The notes: generated from the letters alone by a model not told the origin. A stretch of DNA of 64,000 bases from Rhynchopus sp. YZ270_cl-10 (GCA_964035575.1 OZ037855.1:1364001-1428000); one strand, 5' to 3'; shown: positions 1 through 11,187, counted from the first letter of the stretch. Numbers and translations: made by a program.

Positions 1-906
1 GACTTTTTATTGTCTATCCATTTGACTTTCACTCCCCCATTTTTTTTTTTTTTTGATCGCAAAAGAAGAAACACACTGTCTCTGTAAACTATTCTGATCG
101 TAGGTACTTCTGAACGCTACCATACTAATTTTATGCTGAACATACAAAAAAAAAACATTTTGAACATTTGAGGAAGGTGTTTTGAACATCATTACGGTCA
201 GTATAGGTTTACCGAGACGGTAGTTGGACATATTCTTAGATGGTTCTACTAGTACAACTAAGTTTTTCAAAGAACAAAAAAATGCGTGGAACACACGGAA
301 AAAAGCGAGGTGTCTCACACGTTATCAATTATTCAAAAAAATAAAACAAACAAAAAAGAAAATACAAAAGGGTGAAGACAAGGTCCGTATGCCGATCCTA
401 AACAGAGTATCAAAAAAATGTGTTAGTGAAGTGACCCTCCTTCTCTGGGTGCGATGCGCGAAGTACAAAGACAAAGTTTTCAAAAAAAAAAAAAAGGTGA
501 AGGAAGTGGAGGGCTTAATAAGAACGAAACAAACAAAAGAACGGAGAAGATGCCCCACGTACCACGCTAGGGGAGGGATGTAGCATACAAACTTAACTAA
601 CAGCTCCTCCCCCCCCACAACCCACCTTTTCATTACACTTACAGCTGATGTTATACAACAACGATTGTGATCAAGGTGGAGTCTTAGGTACATCTTGTAA
701 ACTTTTATTTCGATTCGAAATGGATGTAGGACATGGTTGGGGTCGGTACGACTGCTACGAGAGGGATTTGCAGCTCAAGCCAACTTTCATTTTCCCCCCT
801 TCCCGCCTTTGGTGTTCACACTTCTTATCCACCCCAGCATACACATAGTTGTTTCATTTGAGCAGAGTGGATTTCTAAGGGCTCTTCAACAATACACTTC
901 AAAAAC
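1..906. other. AT-rich spacer, no gene seen
   Basis: This stretch is homopolymer-rich spacer. The open frames on both strands are lysine/phenylalanine-rich translations of A and T runs and have no protein-like composition. The one recognisable item is a copy of the SINE-like repeat near 706-822. Confidence 0.6.
706..822 (+). repeat. SINE-like repeat copy (GATGTAGGA family)
   Basis: Begins GATTCGAAATGGATGTAGGA and continues to a CAAGCCAACTTTC tail, matching copies near 45840, 48840, 52970 and 58120. The TTCGAAAT core resembles a pol III B box. The copy is diverged in the middle. Confidence 0.45.
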
Positions 907-2095
907 ATGATGGGCGGATACGGCATGTGGGGAAACGACAAGAGGTACGGTGGTGCCAACGTAGGGATGGGCTACGGTGCAAACACGCACGGTGCACAGC
1001 AGATGCGCTTTGTCGATGGCACGGCGTACTTTGGTGCTGAAGGTGCACAGATGGGCGCGCACCAACAGAACCACCAGCACCACCAGCACCAACACCACCA
1101 GCACCAGCACCACAACCACCACCACCCTCCTTCATACCGCTCACACGAGGAGATATCCTTGGACGTACCACCCGGGGGCTTCTTCAATGTTGTGGACTGC
1201 AGGTGGAAGGAAGTGATCAAAGCCCCTGTGCAAGCCATTGACCAGGTGACACGTGCCTGCTCGACGCAACGCCATCTGATCCGTGACAAAAACAAGAAGG
1301 GCTTCCCCAACCTCTGCGAAGACTACCACATGTCCGTGTGCATGCAGGGCCAGCACTGCAAGCTCTTCCACCTCAGCTGCGAGTGGGTCAATGAGATGCG
1401 CAAACCACACCAAGAAGCGCTCGAGGTTGCCAGAGAAGAGTTCCAACGCATCCAAGCAGAGGGGAAGACCTTCACAGTATTCTGCCCCAACCTCAAAGAG
1501 GTATGTTACCCGTTTTTTGTGTGAAACAAATGTATCGGTAACCAAGTAGTCAGCTTTTTGGGGGTGACCAAAGTGAAGAGGTTCACCCGGTCCTTGTGCT
1601 GCCTCAACTCCACAGAAGGTTGAGGTCGACGCGGAACAACTGAAGGAGTTTCAGTCTGCTCTGTGCCGCGTCTTCGACGTCTCGACCCCCATTGCTCCTG
1701 GAGCAGAGTACTCTCGTCCTCCTGAGAAGGTGAAACACGACGTGTATTCGCCTCCAGGGGTACGAAGAAAACTGCCAACCTTTCCGGGTGGTGTGTCCTG
1801 TCTCTTTCCTCCCATCATAACCTCGACACAATTGTGGGGTTGTCATACCCGTCACCCAATTATCACAAACTTGGCTTCAATGCACACCGTGCACTTGAAC
1901 AAGTTTCTCCCGTCCACAACGCCTTCCGTGCTCAGCAGAAACTCGTCCAACTTCGACGCCCACATGACCATGCGCCCCGCCGCGAGGATTGCCACCGTTG
2001 CAGAAGAAGTGGGCTTCACCAAGGATTGCAGATCTGGAAGGAGCACAATCCTCCTACTCCAACACCCTTCACGTGGTAGGCCCTTGCTGCAGTAG
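907..2095 (+). CDS. CCCH zinc-finger protein, His/Gln-rich (3' exons unresolved)
   Basis: Exon 1 runs 907-1500 (ATG at 907, with a second at 910) and encodes a Gly/Met/Tyr-rich start, a His/Gln-rich tract at about residues 53-77, and one canonical CCCH finger (C-x7-C-x5-C-x3-H) at about residues 137-156. That spacing is typical of RNA-binding CCCH proteins, so an mRNA-binding role is inferred. A GTATGT donor at 1501 and a CACAG acceptor ending at 1615 give an in-phase second exon from 1616. Beyond about 1760 all three frames contain protein-like stretches one after another, which points to one or more further short introns or to frame damage. The true stop is therefore uncertain (candidates 2079 and 2095, or later). 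The next gene downstream also carries CCCH modules, but its repeat differs, so I treat them as separate genes. Confidence 0.6.
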
Positions 2096-2167
2096 CTGCC
2101 CGAGGCCTTGCTGCTGCACAACTGGTGGTGGTGGTGGTTGTCCTCCCTTTTTTTTTTTTATTCCCCT

Positions 2168-2516
2168 GGGAAATAAAGTATACGAAGGATTTGGCACTTT
2201 TAGCGGGATTTTATTTAATGATAATTTCACGCTAAATTTTGGTACATGTAGGTAGTAGGGCTGGAGGGACCGTCCAGCCTTTTTTAGCCTCCCTCCAGCC
2301 TCCTCAATCCCGCCAGCCCCTCAGCGGGCCTATCTAGGGGTCCGCGGGACCCGGTAGCGCTGGCGGGAGGGTAATGAGAGCTTTTTTTTTTTTTTTTTCA
2401 CGCTCTTTTTTTTTTTTTTCCCTGAGAGCTTCCTGTGAGGACACATACTCGTTAGTTATTGCACAATAAATAAGTCACGCTAAAAGTGCCAAATCCTTTC
2501 GTATACTTTATTTCCC
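2168..2516. mobile_element. MITE with ~38-bp terminal inverted repeats
   Basis: Left arm 2168-2205 (starting GGGAAATAAAGTATACG) is the reverse complement of 2478-2516, with one base of difference. The 349-bp interior holds a GC-rich stem (CCAGCCCCTCAGCGGG region) and two long T runs, and no coding frame. Family not recognised. It shares the TTTTAGCGG motif with the neighbouring palindrome. Confidence 0.7.
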
Positions 2517-2532
2517 GTGAAATAAAATTACG

Positions 2533-2698
2533 TATTCACCTCCTTTTAGCGGATTATTTTGCGATACTTCACTTATTTTTTTCCCAGGCTCGTGCACTCA
2601 ATTTGCCTCGCTTCGCTCGGCAAATTAAGTAGCCCTCGCCTGGGAAAAAAATGCGTGAAGTTATCACAAAATAAAACCCCGCTAAAAGGAGGTGAATA
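2533..2698. mobile_element. Near-perfect 166-bp palindrome (foldback MITE)
   Basis: TATTCACCTCCTTTTAGCGG at 2533 pairs with CCGCTAAAAGGAGGTGAATA ending at 2698. Pairing continues inward through the TTTCCCAGGC/GCCTGGGAAA arms to a central AATTTGCC...GGCAAATT hairpin. The ends begin and finish with TA, which would fit a TA target duplication. Directly followed by a 39-base T run (2704-2742). Confidence 0.7.
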
Positions 2699-2701
2699 AA
2701 T

Positions 2702-2743
<42 letters not shown>

Positions 2744-2863
2744 GAAATTCTCCTTTCAACCTCTCTCGATACGCTCTTTTTATGTCAAACAGGATGTACT
2801 TTCGTTTTTTTCCTTCAAAAATCACCCAAAATCATACAGACGCTCCCAGTGCCGGCCAACTTC

Positions 2864-4385
2864 ATGCACTTTACTCGCGGGCTTTTCCTTAGAGAGGAGG
2901 AAAGGGTGAAGCGGCAGGTATGCGACCACTATTCCTATCCCCTCCTCCACCTCCACCCCTTTATCCTCCCACCCCTTCAGGTGCAGCACGGTGGAAAGCA
3001 GTCAGAGTCGCACCAGAACCCCTCTGTGTGCCAGCTGTTCATCAAAACCAACGGCGACCGACAGTGCAAATGGGGCGAGCTTTGCAACCAGGCACACCCA
3101 CAGCGGGGGTGGCTGCTGCAGCGCCACGACCTGAGCGTTTCACACGTCATGAAGTGCAACCGGGACTTCGACTGTTCAAACCCTTATGCCACGTGGGAGG
3201 CGCTGGACCCTGACACTAATGGGCGGCTTACTGTGCAGAAGAGACATCTTCGCTTTACACGTGGTCTGTACGCAAAGGAGAGCACGGGGACACGCCTTGC
3301 TAGCATCTGCATGCTGTACCTCAAGCAGTATGATGGCAGCTGTGCGGGCAGTGGCTGCACAGCAGGCGATCTCTGCAACCAGATCCACGTCGACTGCGGG
3401 TGGCTCCTCGACAAACGCATTGAGATCCGCATGAGCACCGGGGAGTTCGACGAAACACGCCACCGCCGCGATTGGTACCAAGGCGTGCACTTCCCTGCAG
3501 GCAAGCGCGCAGCATGGAAGTGGCACTCCCCCAACGCCACCACCTCGCCCAAGCCCAGCCCCCCCTCCTCCAAACCCGCCACCGCCACCGGTCTCCCTAC
3601 GTCCCCCTCGCCATCCTACGTCTCTGGGTCCTCCCAGCCAGTCGTCTCTCCTGCCACCACAGCGCTGCCTACACCTGCCGACCGCAGCTTTGCAACGAGC
3701 ACCGAAGAGTCGAGTGAAGGTGACACGACAGTGTTTGATTGGTTTGCCAGAGCCATGATGGCAATGGACAGTAACAAGGAGAGACCAGCGTTGAGCATTA
3801 ATGTGTCAGAGCCTGTAGAAGCAGGACGCCCGTTGGCGTCCCCGGAACGTATCGGAGGGGAGGAGGAGGAGGAGGATGACGGTGTGCTGCACATCAGCCC
3901 AGCAGGCGTCGCTGCACTGCCGAAGGCGAAGTGCTCCCCGATCAACAGAAGGCGGGAGATGCATGCGGCAATGGACACATTGTTGGCAGCCGCAGAGGGC
4001 CGTACTGCACGCTCCAATGAAGGGAGCCCCGACAAAACCACTGAGGAGGAGGAGGAGCCAGAAGAGGAGAAGGAAGGGTTCACCCCTTTTGGGTATGTTA
4101 TGTATTTTTTTGAAAAAAAATTGTTTGAAGAAAAAGTGAGAACGCAGCGTCAACACACTGAGGGGTTCCTTAGGGTGAATATTTGGATTTTTCAACTTTT
4201 CATCGATGGGTTGTTGTTGTTTTTTATACACTTCCCTAATGCTTTCAAATTTTTATTTGAAAGTGTATGAATTTGATTTTTCAACTTTTCTTTGAGGATT
4301 TACATCGAAAATTGATATTCTTTACAGGATCGAGTCCTTAACCGCCTTGATGGAGGAAATGGCTGGGACGGATCAGGCTAATTAG
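2864..4385 (+). CDS. Two-module CCCH zinc-finger protein
   Basis: I place the start at the ATG at 2864, although coding-like sequence reaches back to an acceptor-like CATACAG near 2838, so an upstream exon is possible. Exons: about 2864-2917, 2981-4092 and 4328-4385. The 63-nt intron (GTATGC...TTCAG) is a multiple of three and stop-free, so it reads through in the raw frame. The last intron (4093-4327) joins FG to IESLTALMEEMAG and ends at the TAG at 4383-4385. Two related modules are visible, each with an F-T-R-G-L motif, then a spaced cysteine set ending C-x5-C-N-Q-x-H, then G-W-L. After these come a Pro/Ser/Thr-rich linker and an acidic Glu-rich tail. CCCH modules suggest RNA binding; this is inferred from the family. 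Module spacing is wider than in classical CCCH fingers. Confidence 0.7.
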
Positions 4386-4633
4386 AGAATTTGAGAAATT
4401 CTAGTTCAAATGAAGCGAACCTATTAACAGAGAACAGCAGGGGGTTTGGAAGAACAAAATGCAAGAAAAGGGCGACAACTTGTACAAAGATCGTGTCTTT
4501 TGACATGCCCTGTTGACAGCCACTACCTTTTATGCGAGGTGCATTCATCTTTCAAGTTTCCCTCTTTTTTTCCCCTTTTTCTTCTGGTAATGAGGCTTGG
4601 TCTCATCTTACCAACATTATTGTCTTTTATTTC

Positions 4634-4669
4634 AAGGTGACTTAGCACGAGAGGCTTAGGATCATCTTA
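4634..4669 (+). repeat. Hairpin repeat family A copy
   Basis: AAGGTGA-CTTAGC-ACGAGAG-GCTTAG-GATCATCTT folds into a two-part stem with a purine loop, then the tail ATAAACTTTTCTTT. It lies about 250 nt after the CCCH gene stop. Confidence 0.7.
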
Positions 4670-4689
4670 TAAACTTTTCTTTATTTTTG

Positions 4690-4720
4690 AAGATGTGTAT
4701 GCGTGAAGCATATTCGTCTT
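4690..4720 (+). repeat. Hairpin repeat family A copy (variant stem)
   Basis: AAGATG-TGTATGC-GTGAA-GCATA-TTCGTCTT keeps the outer AAGATG/CGTCTT pairing but has a different, still complementary, inner stem. It is followed by the tail GCAACTTTTCTTTATTTT. Confidence 0.65.
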
Positions 4721-5209
4721 GCAACTTTTCTTTATTTTGTGCAATACGTCTCTTGCAAACTGGGGTGGGTAGTGCAGTAGCCAGATATTGTTTCCCCCTC
4801 AGGATCCCCTACAGGAGTAAATCCTTGCGTTAAAAAAAAAAACACAACCCATTTTTGTGTGACTTATATTTATTTCTCTTGAGAGCTTGTTCCCCCAGAC
4901 CTCCCCAACCTTTCTGTTTTGACCTTTTGTGCTCCCCCAGCCAACCTCCCCACACCCAACCTTGGAGTGCCCGATCCTACGAGCGTTTGCTGTATTTGAA
5001 ATTGCCCCCTTCCGAAAAAAACCCTTACCCCCATTACCCAAACCCTGCCATTTTGTTTTTTTTGTTTTCAAGATTGATGCGGATGCACACGAGACATTCA
5101 TCTTTGTTTCCTGCACCTTAACAACTTTTGTTTGAACGGTGAGTGACTATGCAATGAGCTCGTGGTCATCTTGCCGACTTTTTTTTTTTTTTTTTTCATT
5201 GTCAACGTG

Positions 5210-5779
5210 CAGGGTTTTATCTTGAAAAAGCATTTTAAAATTCTACCCGGTCTACCCGGTCTGGGAAAAAAGTGGTCAAAAAAAAATTTTTCGCCTCCGA
5301 AAAATCATGTCAGGTCGGTAGCGTGCGGACGTTTCCTCGTATAGACATCTACAAAAGAAACGGCAGTCATGGCACCCAAAGGTTCCTGGCGAAGACACGG
5401 TACGCAACATTTCTAAAAATTGCGCATAAAATTGCATATTTTTACAGCCAAAATATGTTATGGGTAGGGTGGCTTGCAATCTTGCGCCGCAGGCGCACGG
5501 TACGCTACTTTTATTATTTCGCCATGCTGCATGCTTCCTTTTCCTTCGGCGTTTGACCAATTGAGTTGCGTTCTGGCTGTGACGGGGTCACTTTGTTCAT
5601 GAGGCCAGTTCTGGTCACTCTTAGAGGTTTGTGTGAGGTACCCCCAAGATTTATCATTTTGATTTTTTTTTGGCCTGACCGGGTGGATATTTTTTTTTTT
5701 TTTCCCAGACCGGGTAAATATTTTTTTTTTTATTTTACCCGGTCTAGGGACCACTAACATATAAGGAGATAAAACCCTG
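5210..5779. mobile_element. hAT-type MITE with perfect 8-bp TSD
   Basis: Ends CAGGGTTTTATC (5210) and GATAAAACCCTG (5779) are inverted repeats. The flanks 5202-5209 and 5780-5787 are both TCAACGTG, an 8-bp target duplication. CAGGG ends with an 8-bp duplication are the hallmark of the hAT superfamily. There is no transposase inside. The interior carries ACCCGGTCT repeats at both sides, a GCGCCGCAGGCGC hairpin and the ACCGTGTC/CGCCAGG motif shared with 12.2 and 29.3 kb. Confidence 0.9.
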
Positions 5780-6125
5780 TCAACGTGGGACACGAAAAGG
5801 ACAGTGGGGATCCATGAGTGGTACGTCGAAGCATATTGATCCCTCAATTTGCTTTTTACCCCACTCAGAAGAAGTGAAATTCACTTTGTTTCCCTGCACA
5901 AACCCGCAAAGACCCCCTCTTTTTGTTCCAACAAGATTATCCTTGTCTAAAAAAATGATCGTAGACAGCGCTTGGGTGTCAAATGAACGGAACCCTCCCC
6001 GACTTGGGGATTGGGGAGGTGTGTGACCACTGTCCTTGCTTCACAGAGTTTCACTTTTTGTTCATTTATATTTTTTCTTTACACCCCGCCAGTCTTCGAG
6101 TGCCCCCGACCCGCCCTTTTTTTTA

Positions 6126-6160
6126 AAGATGACTAAGCACGCGAGGCTTAGGGTAATCTT
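6126..6160 (+). repeat. Hairpin repeat family A copy
   Basis: AAGATGA-CTAAGC-ACGCGAG-GCTTAG-GGTAATCTT; preceded by a T run and AAAG as in other copies. Confidence 0.65.
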
Positions 6161-6423
6161 CCTGTTAGGCTTCTTCATCTGGCGCAGATCGTTTGTGGGT
6201 TAGTCGGAGATCAATAACTACCCCTTTTTTTTGTCTTATTTTGTCGGTTGGGGGTGATTACCGGGGAAAGTGGCAAAACGTGTCTGCTTCTCGTGCACGT
6301 TTTGTCAACTTGCCCCCATTTTCGAACAACTTTTAAAAAGAAAAAGGGAAAAAAAAAGGATGACATCGTTATTGCCTCGGAGCAGATGCGTTCTCATTTT
6401 CTATTATTATTATTTTTTGCATG

Positions 6424-6466
6424 AGCACAACCGAGCTGTGTTTTAGCACGTTTTCAACTCTTTTTA
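6424..6466 (+). repeat. Hairpin repeat family D copy
   Basis: ACAACCGAGCTGTGTTTTAG followed by CACGTTTTCAACTCTTTTT. The only other copy seen is at 33437-33485, directly upstream of the coiled-coil gene. Confidence 0.5.
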
Positions 6467-7211
6467 GTTTCATCGATCGAGCGAGAGTCGTACCTCTCGC
6501 ACAGGGAGTTATTTTAGAAAAGTTCGTGTCCGCTGTGGATTTATGTTTTTCTTTTTTTTTCTTTTTCGAGGATGGGTTGTAGAGGGTGTTAGGAACAACC
6601 AACACTCCCCCCCTCCCACAACCGTGTTCAAAAAGTCTCGTTTTATTGTAGTTCTTGCCCTGTTTTTTTAGTTTTATGCTTTATTCTCATCCCTCCCTTT
6701 TCCCAAACAATTTTTTCTCTACCTTGGGAAAGCTTTTGATCCATAAAGAAATATAGAGTTCCTTTACGCTGACTTGAACGGGAGGTTCTTTTTTTTTCTT
6801 TTCTTTTTAGCTGTGTCAGGGTGTATGGGGCAAATGTGTATTGATACGTCTAGCTATGTAGTTCTGCACATGGGTGATTAAATCGTTTTCCCTTCAAATA
6901 CCCATTTTCTTTTTTTTTTTGTGACGTTTATCTTACCAATTTTTCTTTTGATCTTTGATACTTTGCCAGCATGCTATCGCACAACACCACCCCGTCTCAG
7001 TGCTTGCGTCTGTTGTTCCGCAAAGGGAACTTTGTTGTATTATAGACGTTTGCATGTCTCTTAGGTGTCTGTCTTTATGTGCAAAAAAAAAAAAAACACA
7101 AAAAAAAAAAACAAGTAATTGCTATCGGAAAAAAAACGGGGTGTGATGTGGAACTCCATCCTGTAGAAATAATCTACAACACGCCCAGCATTCTGCTCTT
7201 CTGCAGGTATG

Positions 7212-7400
7212 CTAACGCTCTTCGTACGCTGCCAGACCCACTGGGACGCCAGCATCTGAAACGTTCAAGAAGGGGGGCTGTCCTCTTCGTCCAGCACCAT
7301 CTGCTCGATAGCGTTGTTGGACGCCCGCTCGGCAGGCTCGGCGTGGTCCAGCTCGTTTTTGTCCACAGGCTCCCCACATTGTCGTCGTCGTTGGAGCAGT
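7212..7400 (-). pseudogene. Fragment of a host-gene C-terminus inside the duplicated segment
   Basis: On the minus strand the segment encodes an acidic, protein-like stretch (DKNELDHAEPAERASNNAIE, then QMVLDEED). In the second copy (29785-29917) the same stretch reads on through SPFLNVSDAG to EER and a stop. Here two extra G residues in the run at 7271-7276 break that frame. No family is recognised. It looks like a captured or retained 3' exon of a host gene; the parent gene is not in this window. Confidence 0.45.
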
Positions 7401-7660
7401 GCGGAAGGAACACAGAATGCACAGACTACAACACATCGATCACACCAGGCGCATCAGCACCTCCAGCAAATCGCCAGGATGCTACGGTGGTTTCGAAAAT
7501 CGCGCGGAGTTTTCCACAGCACACCCCGCATTTTTCTTAGCAATTACTTGTCCTTGTTGTTATTGTTGTTTTCAACCACCTTCCTTCAACCCTCGTAGGA
7601 TCAGTTGTTATTTTTTTCGCGAAAACATGAAATTACACATTTCAAGAGAACAAATTTAAA

Positions 7661-8182
7661 AGGGTCCTTATTTGCATTTTTGGGCTCCGCCCGTGCAGTG
7701 GTGGGGTCAATCTCGAAAATTGGACAATTTTTTGACCACTTAAATTTTGAGAAATATGAGCCCGGTTGCTTATACGTGGAGCCCATTTTCGGCTAAAATT
7801 TTCCTCAAAATCTGGTTTTGTAAAATTGACCCTTTACTCCCCCCCCACATCGATTTCAATACTATACCTTACTTCACCTACGGTTGCCCTTACAGGGGGG
7901 TGAAGGAAGGTAAGTTGAAAAAGGGTCCTTATTTGCATTTTTGGGCTCCGCCCGTGCAGTGGTGGGGTCAATCTCGAAAATTGGACAATTTTTTGACCAC
8001 TTAAATTTTGAGAAATATGAGCCCGGTTGCTTATACGTGGGGCCCATTTTCGGCTAAAATTTTCCTCAAAATCTGGTTTTGTAAAATTGACCCTTTACTC
8101 CCCCCCCACATCGATTTCAATACTATACCTTACTTCACCTACGGTTGCCCTTACAGGGGGGTGAAGGAAGGTAAGTTGAAAA
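7661..8182 (+). repeat. 261-bp tandem repeat, two units
   Basis: Units start AGGGTCCTTATTTGC at 7661 and 7922 and differ at only a few positions. Each unit holds an open frame of about 85 codons ending at the same TAA, because 261 is a multiple of three. The composition is not convincingly coding. The same pair, with 267-bp spacing, is at 30085 and 30352. Confidence 0.85.
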
Positions 8183-9599
8183 ACGGACGACCTACGTCTA
8201 ACCTTCTGCAGACATAGGCTCTAGCCGACGATGAGTACAGATTTTCACCCTATATTGGTGTAAAGTGATTGTCGACACAATAACCAAAAAAAAACTCCCC
8301 CCCCACCCCTGTGACCGATCGACACCCCTAAGATTCACGGTGCACATTGCAAATCGCCCCACGTCTATACCGTGTGGGTAACCATGCAGCGTGCACCTTA
8401 AGGCCAAATGACAAACATTTGACGGAACAATAACCCTGCAAACTGTTTGAGTCGGAGGGACAGAGTGGCCATTTCACCCCCCCCAAGCCTTCGTACATTA
8501 CATTGAAGACATAATTTTTTGCTCCATCCTAGAAGTGGTTATACGTACTGTGCAATATGTGAACAATAACTTTATACCGTTAAAATTATCCCCACAACTC
8601 ACGGAGTTGAAGGTGAGGCTTAGGATCATCTTATAAACTTTTTTTCTTAATTTTTTTTTTTCGGGAGATAAATTTGACAAGAATTAGTAGGTTTCATTGA
8701 CGCGCAATTATTGACGAGTCTCAAAAATGGGAAGGGGTGTTGTTTAGTGTGCGAGAGGGGAGAAGACGGGACAGTCTCCGTATTGTGAAGGTAAACCAAA
8801 GTCAATTATATTCCACTCAGTGTTCTTAGGTAAGGTGGCCAAACTTAAGTTGACAAACTTTTATTTCTTTAGGTGGCCAAGCATAGGCTTAGGCGCATCT
8901 AACCCACTTTCTCTTTCTCTTGGCGTTCCACAAAACCTCAGGTCGCCATTTTTTCTTTTGTGCTAAAATAACGTTCTGTGTGTGAGAAAATGTGGCGTCA
9001 ATACACTGCAACGAAAGACACCCACATGCTTTCCGTTGTTTGTTTAGTGTAATGTTAATTACAAAAAAAAATGATGTGACATCTCAAGTTTTTTTTTTTA
9101 AAGTTTTTCTCACACCCACCAATTGTTCCCATATTTTCCCCATTCGTTCTCCGTTTGTAAAAGCTGGGATGTGCGTGAGGAAGGAAAAGTGAGTTCGTGC
9201 TGCTTAATATTAATGGTAAAGTGGCAGCAGCGCCCTGAGCGTTTGGGTTTTTTTTTTATTTATTTCTGTGGTTTTGGTATTTTGACTTGATGACTTGCTC
9301 CGCAGGTGCGAAAAGGAAGAAATGAGTGGTTCGTTCTTTCTCCTTTTCCCCCCACGTCCGCATTCAGGACCCACCACGCACAAGTCTTTTTTGAAAGTTG
9401 GAAAATATGGTGTCTTTTACAGTGTTCGCATTGCCTTTATCAGGTTCTGCGCCTTGGGACAGCGAACACATTACGGTAGCCCATCTCTTTTTGAAAGGTC
9501 GGCGTCTGAGTTCCCACATCCCGAGGGAGTCCTCCCTTCTTTTCTTGCCTCCGGTTGCTTTCTTTTTCCCTCTCTACTTTTTGATTTAATGCTTTTCAG
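8183..9599. other. Spacer with hairpin copies
   Basis: Holds a hairpin family C copy (8243-8270) and a degenerate family A copy at 8609-8640 (GAGGCTTAGGATCATCTTAT). No gene is supported upstream of the candidate exon at 9600. Confidence 0.5.
8243..8280 (+). repeat. Hairpin repeat family C copy
   Basis: TTTCACC-CTATATT-GGTGTAAA stem-loop followed by GTGATTGTCGACACAA. Other copies are at 9918-9955 and 11574-11610; the loop varies while the stem is kept. Confidence 0.6.
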
Positions 9600-9728
9600 G
9601 TGGAATTTCTCAAACGTTCCCAAAGGTGGGAACAGCAACGTAAATACACAGTAGGTTACACTACACTAGAGCACTCTTGTCCGCAGGCCAACTATTGGCA
9701 CGTGGCACCAGAGGGTGCTTTAGTGTGA
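9600..9728 (+). CDS. Candidate 3'-terminal exon of an unidentified gene
   Basis: After a good acceptor (TGCTTTTCAG ending at 9599) a 42-codon frame opens with VEFLKRSQRWEQQRKYTVGY and closes at the TGA at 9726. Composition is protein-like, unlike the surrounding homopolymer frames. A possible preceding exon ends APWDSEHIT at 9475 before a GTAGCC donor, and its phase fits, but I could not trace the chain to a start codon. It could be a gene fragment rather than a working gene. No family is recognised. Confidence 0.3.
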   Translation: MEFLKRSQRWEQQRKYTVGYTTLEHSCPQANYWHVAPEGALV

Positions 9729-9917
9729 TGTCCTCAATATCTGCTACAGCACAGCCTCTATCGGCAGCATTGTGCACAGAGCTATATCTTTGATATGGTG
9801 ATTTATTGTTATTTTCTGTACAACGGAATTTTAAAAAAGGAAAAAAAAAAAAAAAATCTGCATCTATACTTTCAGAAATCTGCAAGTATGTAGGCTTCGG
9901 GCGACAAGTGTAGTGGT

Positions 9918-9955
9918 CTTTACCCAGTATTGGTGTAAAGTGATTGTCGACACAG
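9918..9955 (+). repeat. Hairpin repeat family C copy
   Basis: CTTTACCC-AGTATT-GGTGTAAAG stem-loop followed by TGATTGTCGACACAGC. Confidence 0.6.
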
Positions 9956-10657
9956 CATCAAAATAGACACATTACAAATTCAATTAGCCTTCTTGGGTGA
10001 TATAGTGGCTGTAGTGTTGTACAGAAAGCGTTTCCCCAATCTCTTTCACATTTACCAAGCGCTTTAAAAAAAAAACACAGCGAAAAATATTAAAAAGCAA
10101 AACGCGCATTCAGAAACCGTGAAAACAACATCTCCCCCCCCTCTAATTTCCTTCTCAATTCCCCTTAAAATGCACTGTGTGGGATATGTGCGAGATAGGT
10201 TTTGTGATTTATTACTTTTTTCTTTTTTTTTGGGGGGCGGCTTTATTTTTTTTGCCGATTCTCTCTTTTCTCTTCTCTTATTGTGCTCCCGACAAGAACA
10301 GAACAGTCTTTGATATACTAACCCTATGTACATTGTTTGGAGGCAGAAGGGAAGGGGAAGGAGAGTGTATCTCTTTCTAGTTTGTTGTAGGCCGCAGGGT
10401 ACTTTGTGCTTTCATCCGGATGGCTGGCATCGTATGAGGTGCCTGTATCTACAGTCTTCTTTCTAAAAGGAAAAATTCAGTTGCCCTTTCGATAGATTTC
10501 ATTAACGATAGTGGTAAAGATGTGTACGAGAGAGACACATCCATCAAGTTTTCTCATGTGTTTTTTGTTGTATTTCAGGCGATTAAGCACAGAGAGAGAG
10601 AGGCTTATGGTTGTCGTAATTTACTTTCTTTTTTTTGCACACACGAAGTGTGATTGG

Positions 10658-10839
10658 AAACTAAACATATTTAAAACCAACGATAGATCTGTCTTTACGC
10701 TTTTTCCTTTTGAATCCTCCCCCTCATCCATTATCATGTGCGTCATAGGCAAAGAGCCTAAATGGCTGCGGTCAACGAAAAAAGACATAGTAGTAGAGTA
10801 GTAAAGACAGATCAGTTGGTATAATGTTATGTTTAGTTT
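10658..10839. mobile_element. Small MITE, ~182 bp, imperfect inverted repeats
   Basis: AAACTAAACAT...ACCAAC...GATCTGTCTTTAC at 10658-10699 is repeated in inverse at 10801-10839, with a few mismatches. No target duplication could be assigned with confidence. Confidence 0.55.
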
Positions 10840-11140
10840 TTTTGGGAAGACATGAAAATGGAAATTGCCTGCTTTTTGCGTCTCAAACAATTTACTCCAG
10901 CCCCCCTTTCTCCACCTACCAACCCTGTTAGAACCACTGACCGAGATTTCCCCCCAAAAAAAAAAATAGGGTGCAAACAGCCAGCCACACTAAGCAATAT
11001 TCTTCAGAGTCTGATTTCGTATTTTATATCACGCACAGCATTTTGAGTTGGACCCGAAAACAAATTGGCTTTTTGTGTGTTTTTTTTTTGGCTGTTTTTA
11101 TTCAATTCTTTCTTCCCCCCCCTTTTTTTTTTTATAGTGG

Positions 11141-11187
11141 AGTTCATCCTCGGGTGTCTACACTAATACAACCAAGTTTTCAAAAAA
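11141..11187 (+). repeat. Hairpin repeat family E, uninterrupted copy
   Basis: TAGTGGAGTTCATCCTCGGG, then TGTCTACACTAATACAACC, then AAGTTTTC. It is the empty-site version of the two family E copies broken by hAT MITEs at 28967 and 55132. A short TGT..ACA stem is visible. Confidence 0.7.

Larger units (their letters stand above)
4386..5209. other. Spacer with two hairpin-family copies
   Basis: No gene is seen. The stretch holds two copies of the AAGATG/CATCTT hairpin repeat (4634-4669 and 4690-4720), a degenerate third near 5078-5105, and pyrimidine-rich filler. Confidence 0.6.
5780..7110. other. Spacer; hairpin copies, no supported gene
   Basis: A 70-codon frame from the ATG at 5814 has mixed composition but no recognisable motif and no splice support, so I do not call it. 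Hairpin family A lies at 6126-6160 and hairpin family D near 6424-6466. The rest is homopolymer-rich. Confidence 0.5.
7111..8182. repeat. Duplicated segment, copy 1 (gene fragment plus 261-bp tandem units)
   Basis: Sequence from ACAAGTAATTGCTATCGG to GGTAAGTTGAAAA recurs at 29685-30612. The first part (7111-7553) is bounded by ACAAGTAATTGCT and its inverse AGCAATTACTTGT, suggesting a small inverted-repeat element. The second part is two 261-bp units (7661-7921 and 7922-8182), nearly identical. Each unit ends with GGGGTGAAGGAAGGTAAGTT, a strong donor-like string. Copy 2 lacks about 140 bp present here (about 7353-7494). Confidence 0.8.

Noticed and set aside
5814-6026. 70-codon ORF beginning MSGTSKHIDPS
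   Set aside because: Mixed composition but no splice sites, motif or neighbouring exon; its length is within chance expectation for this spacer.
7747-8217. Repeated ~85-codon frames (MRNMSPVAYTWGPF...) in the tandem units
   Set aside because: The frame repeats only because the unit length is a multiple of three, each copy ends at the same TAA, and no homologous protein or splice signal supports coding.
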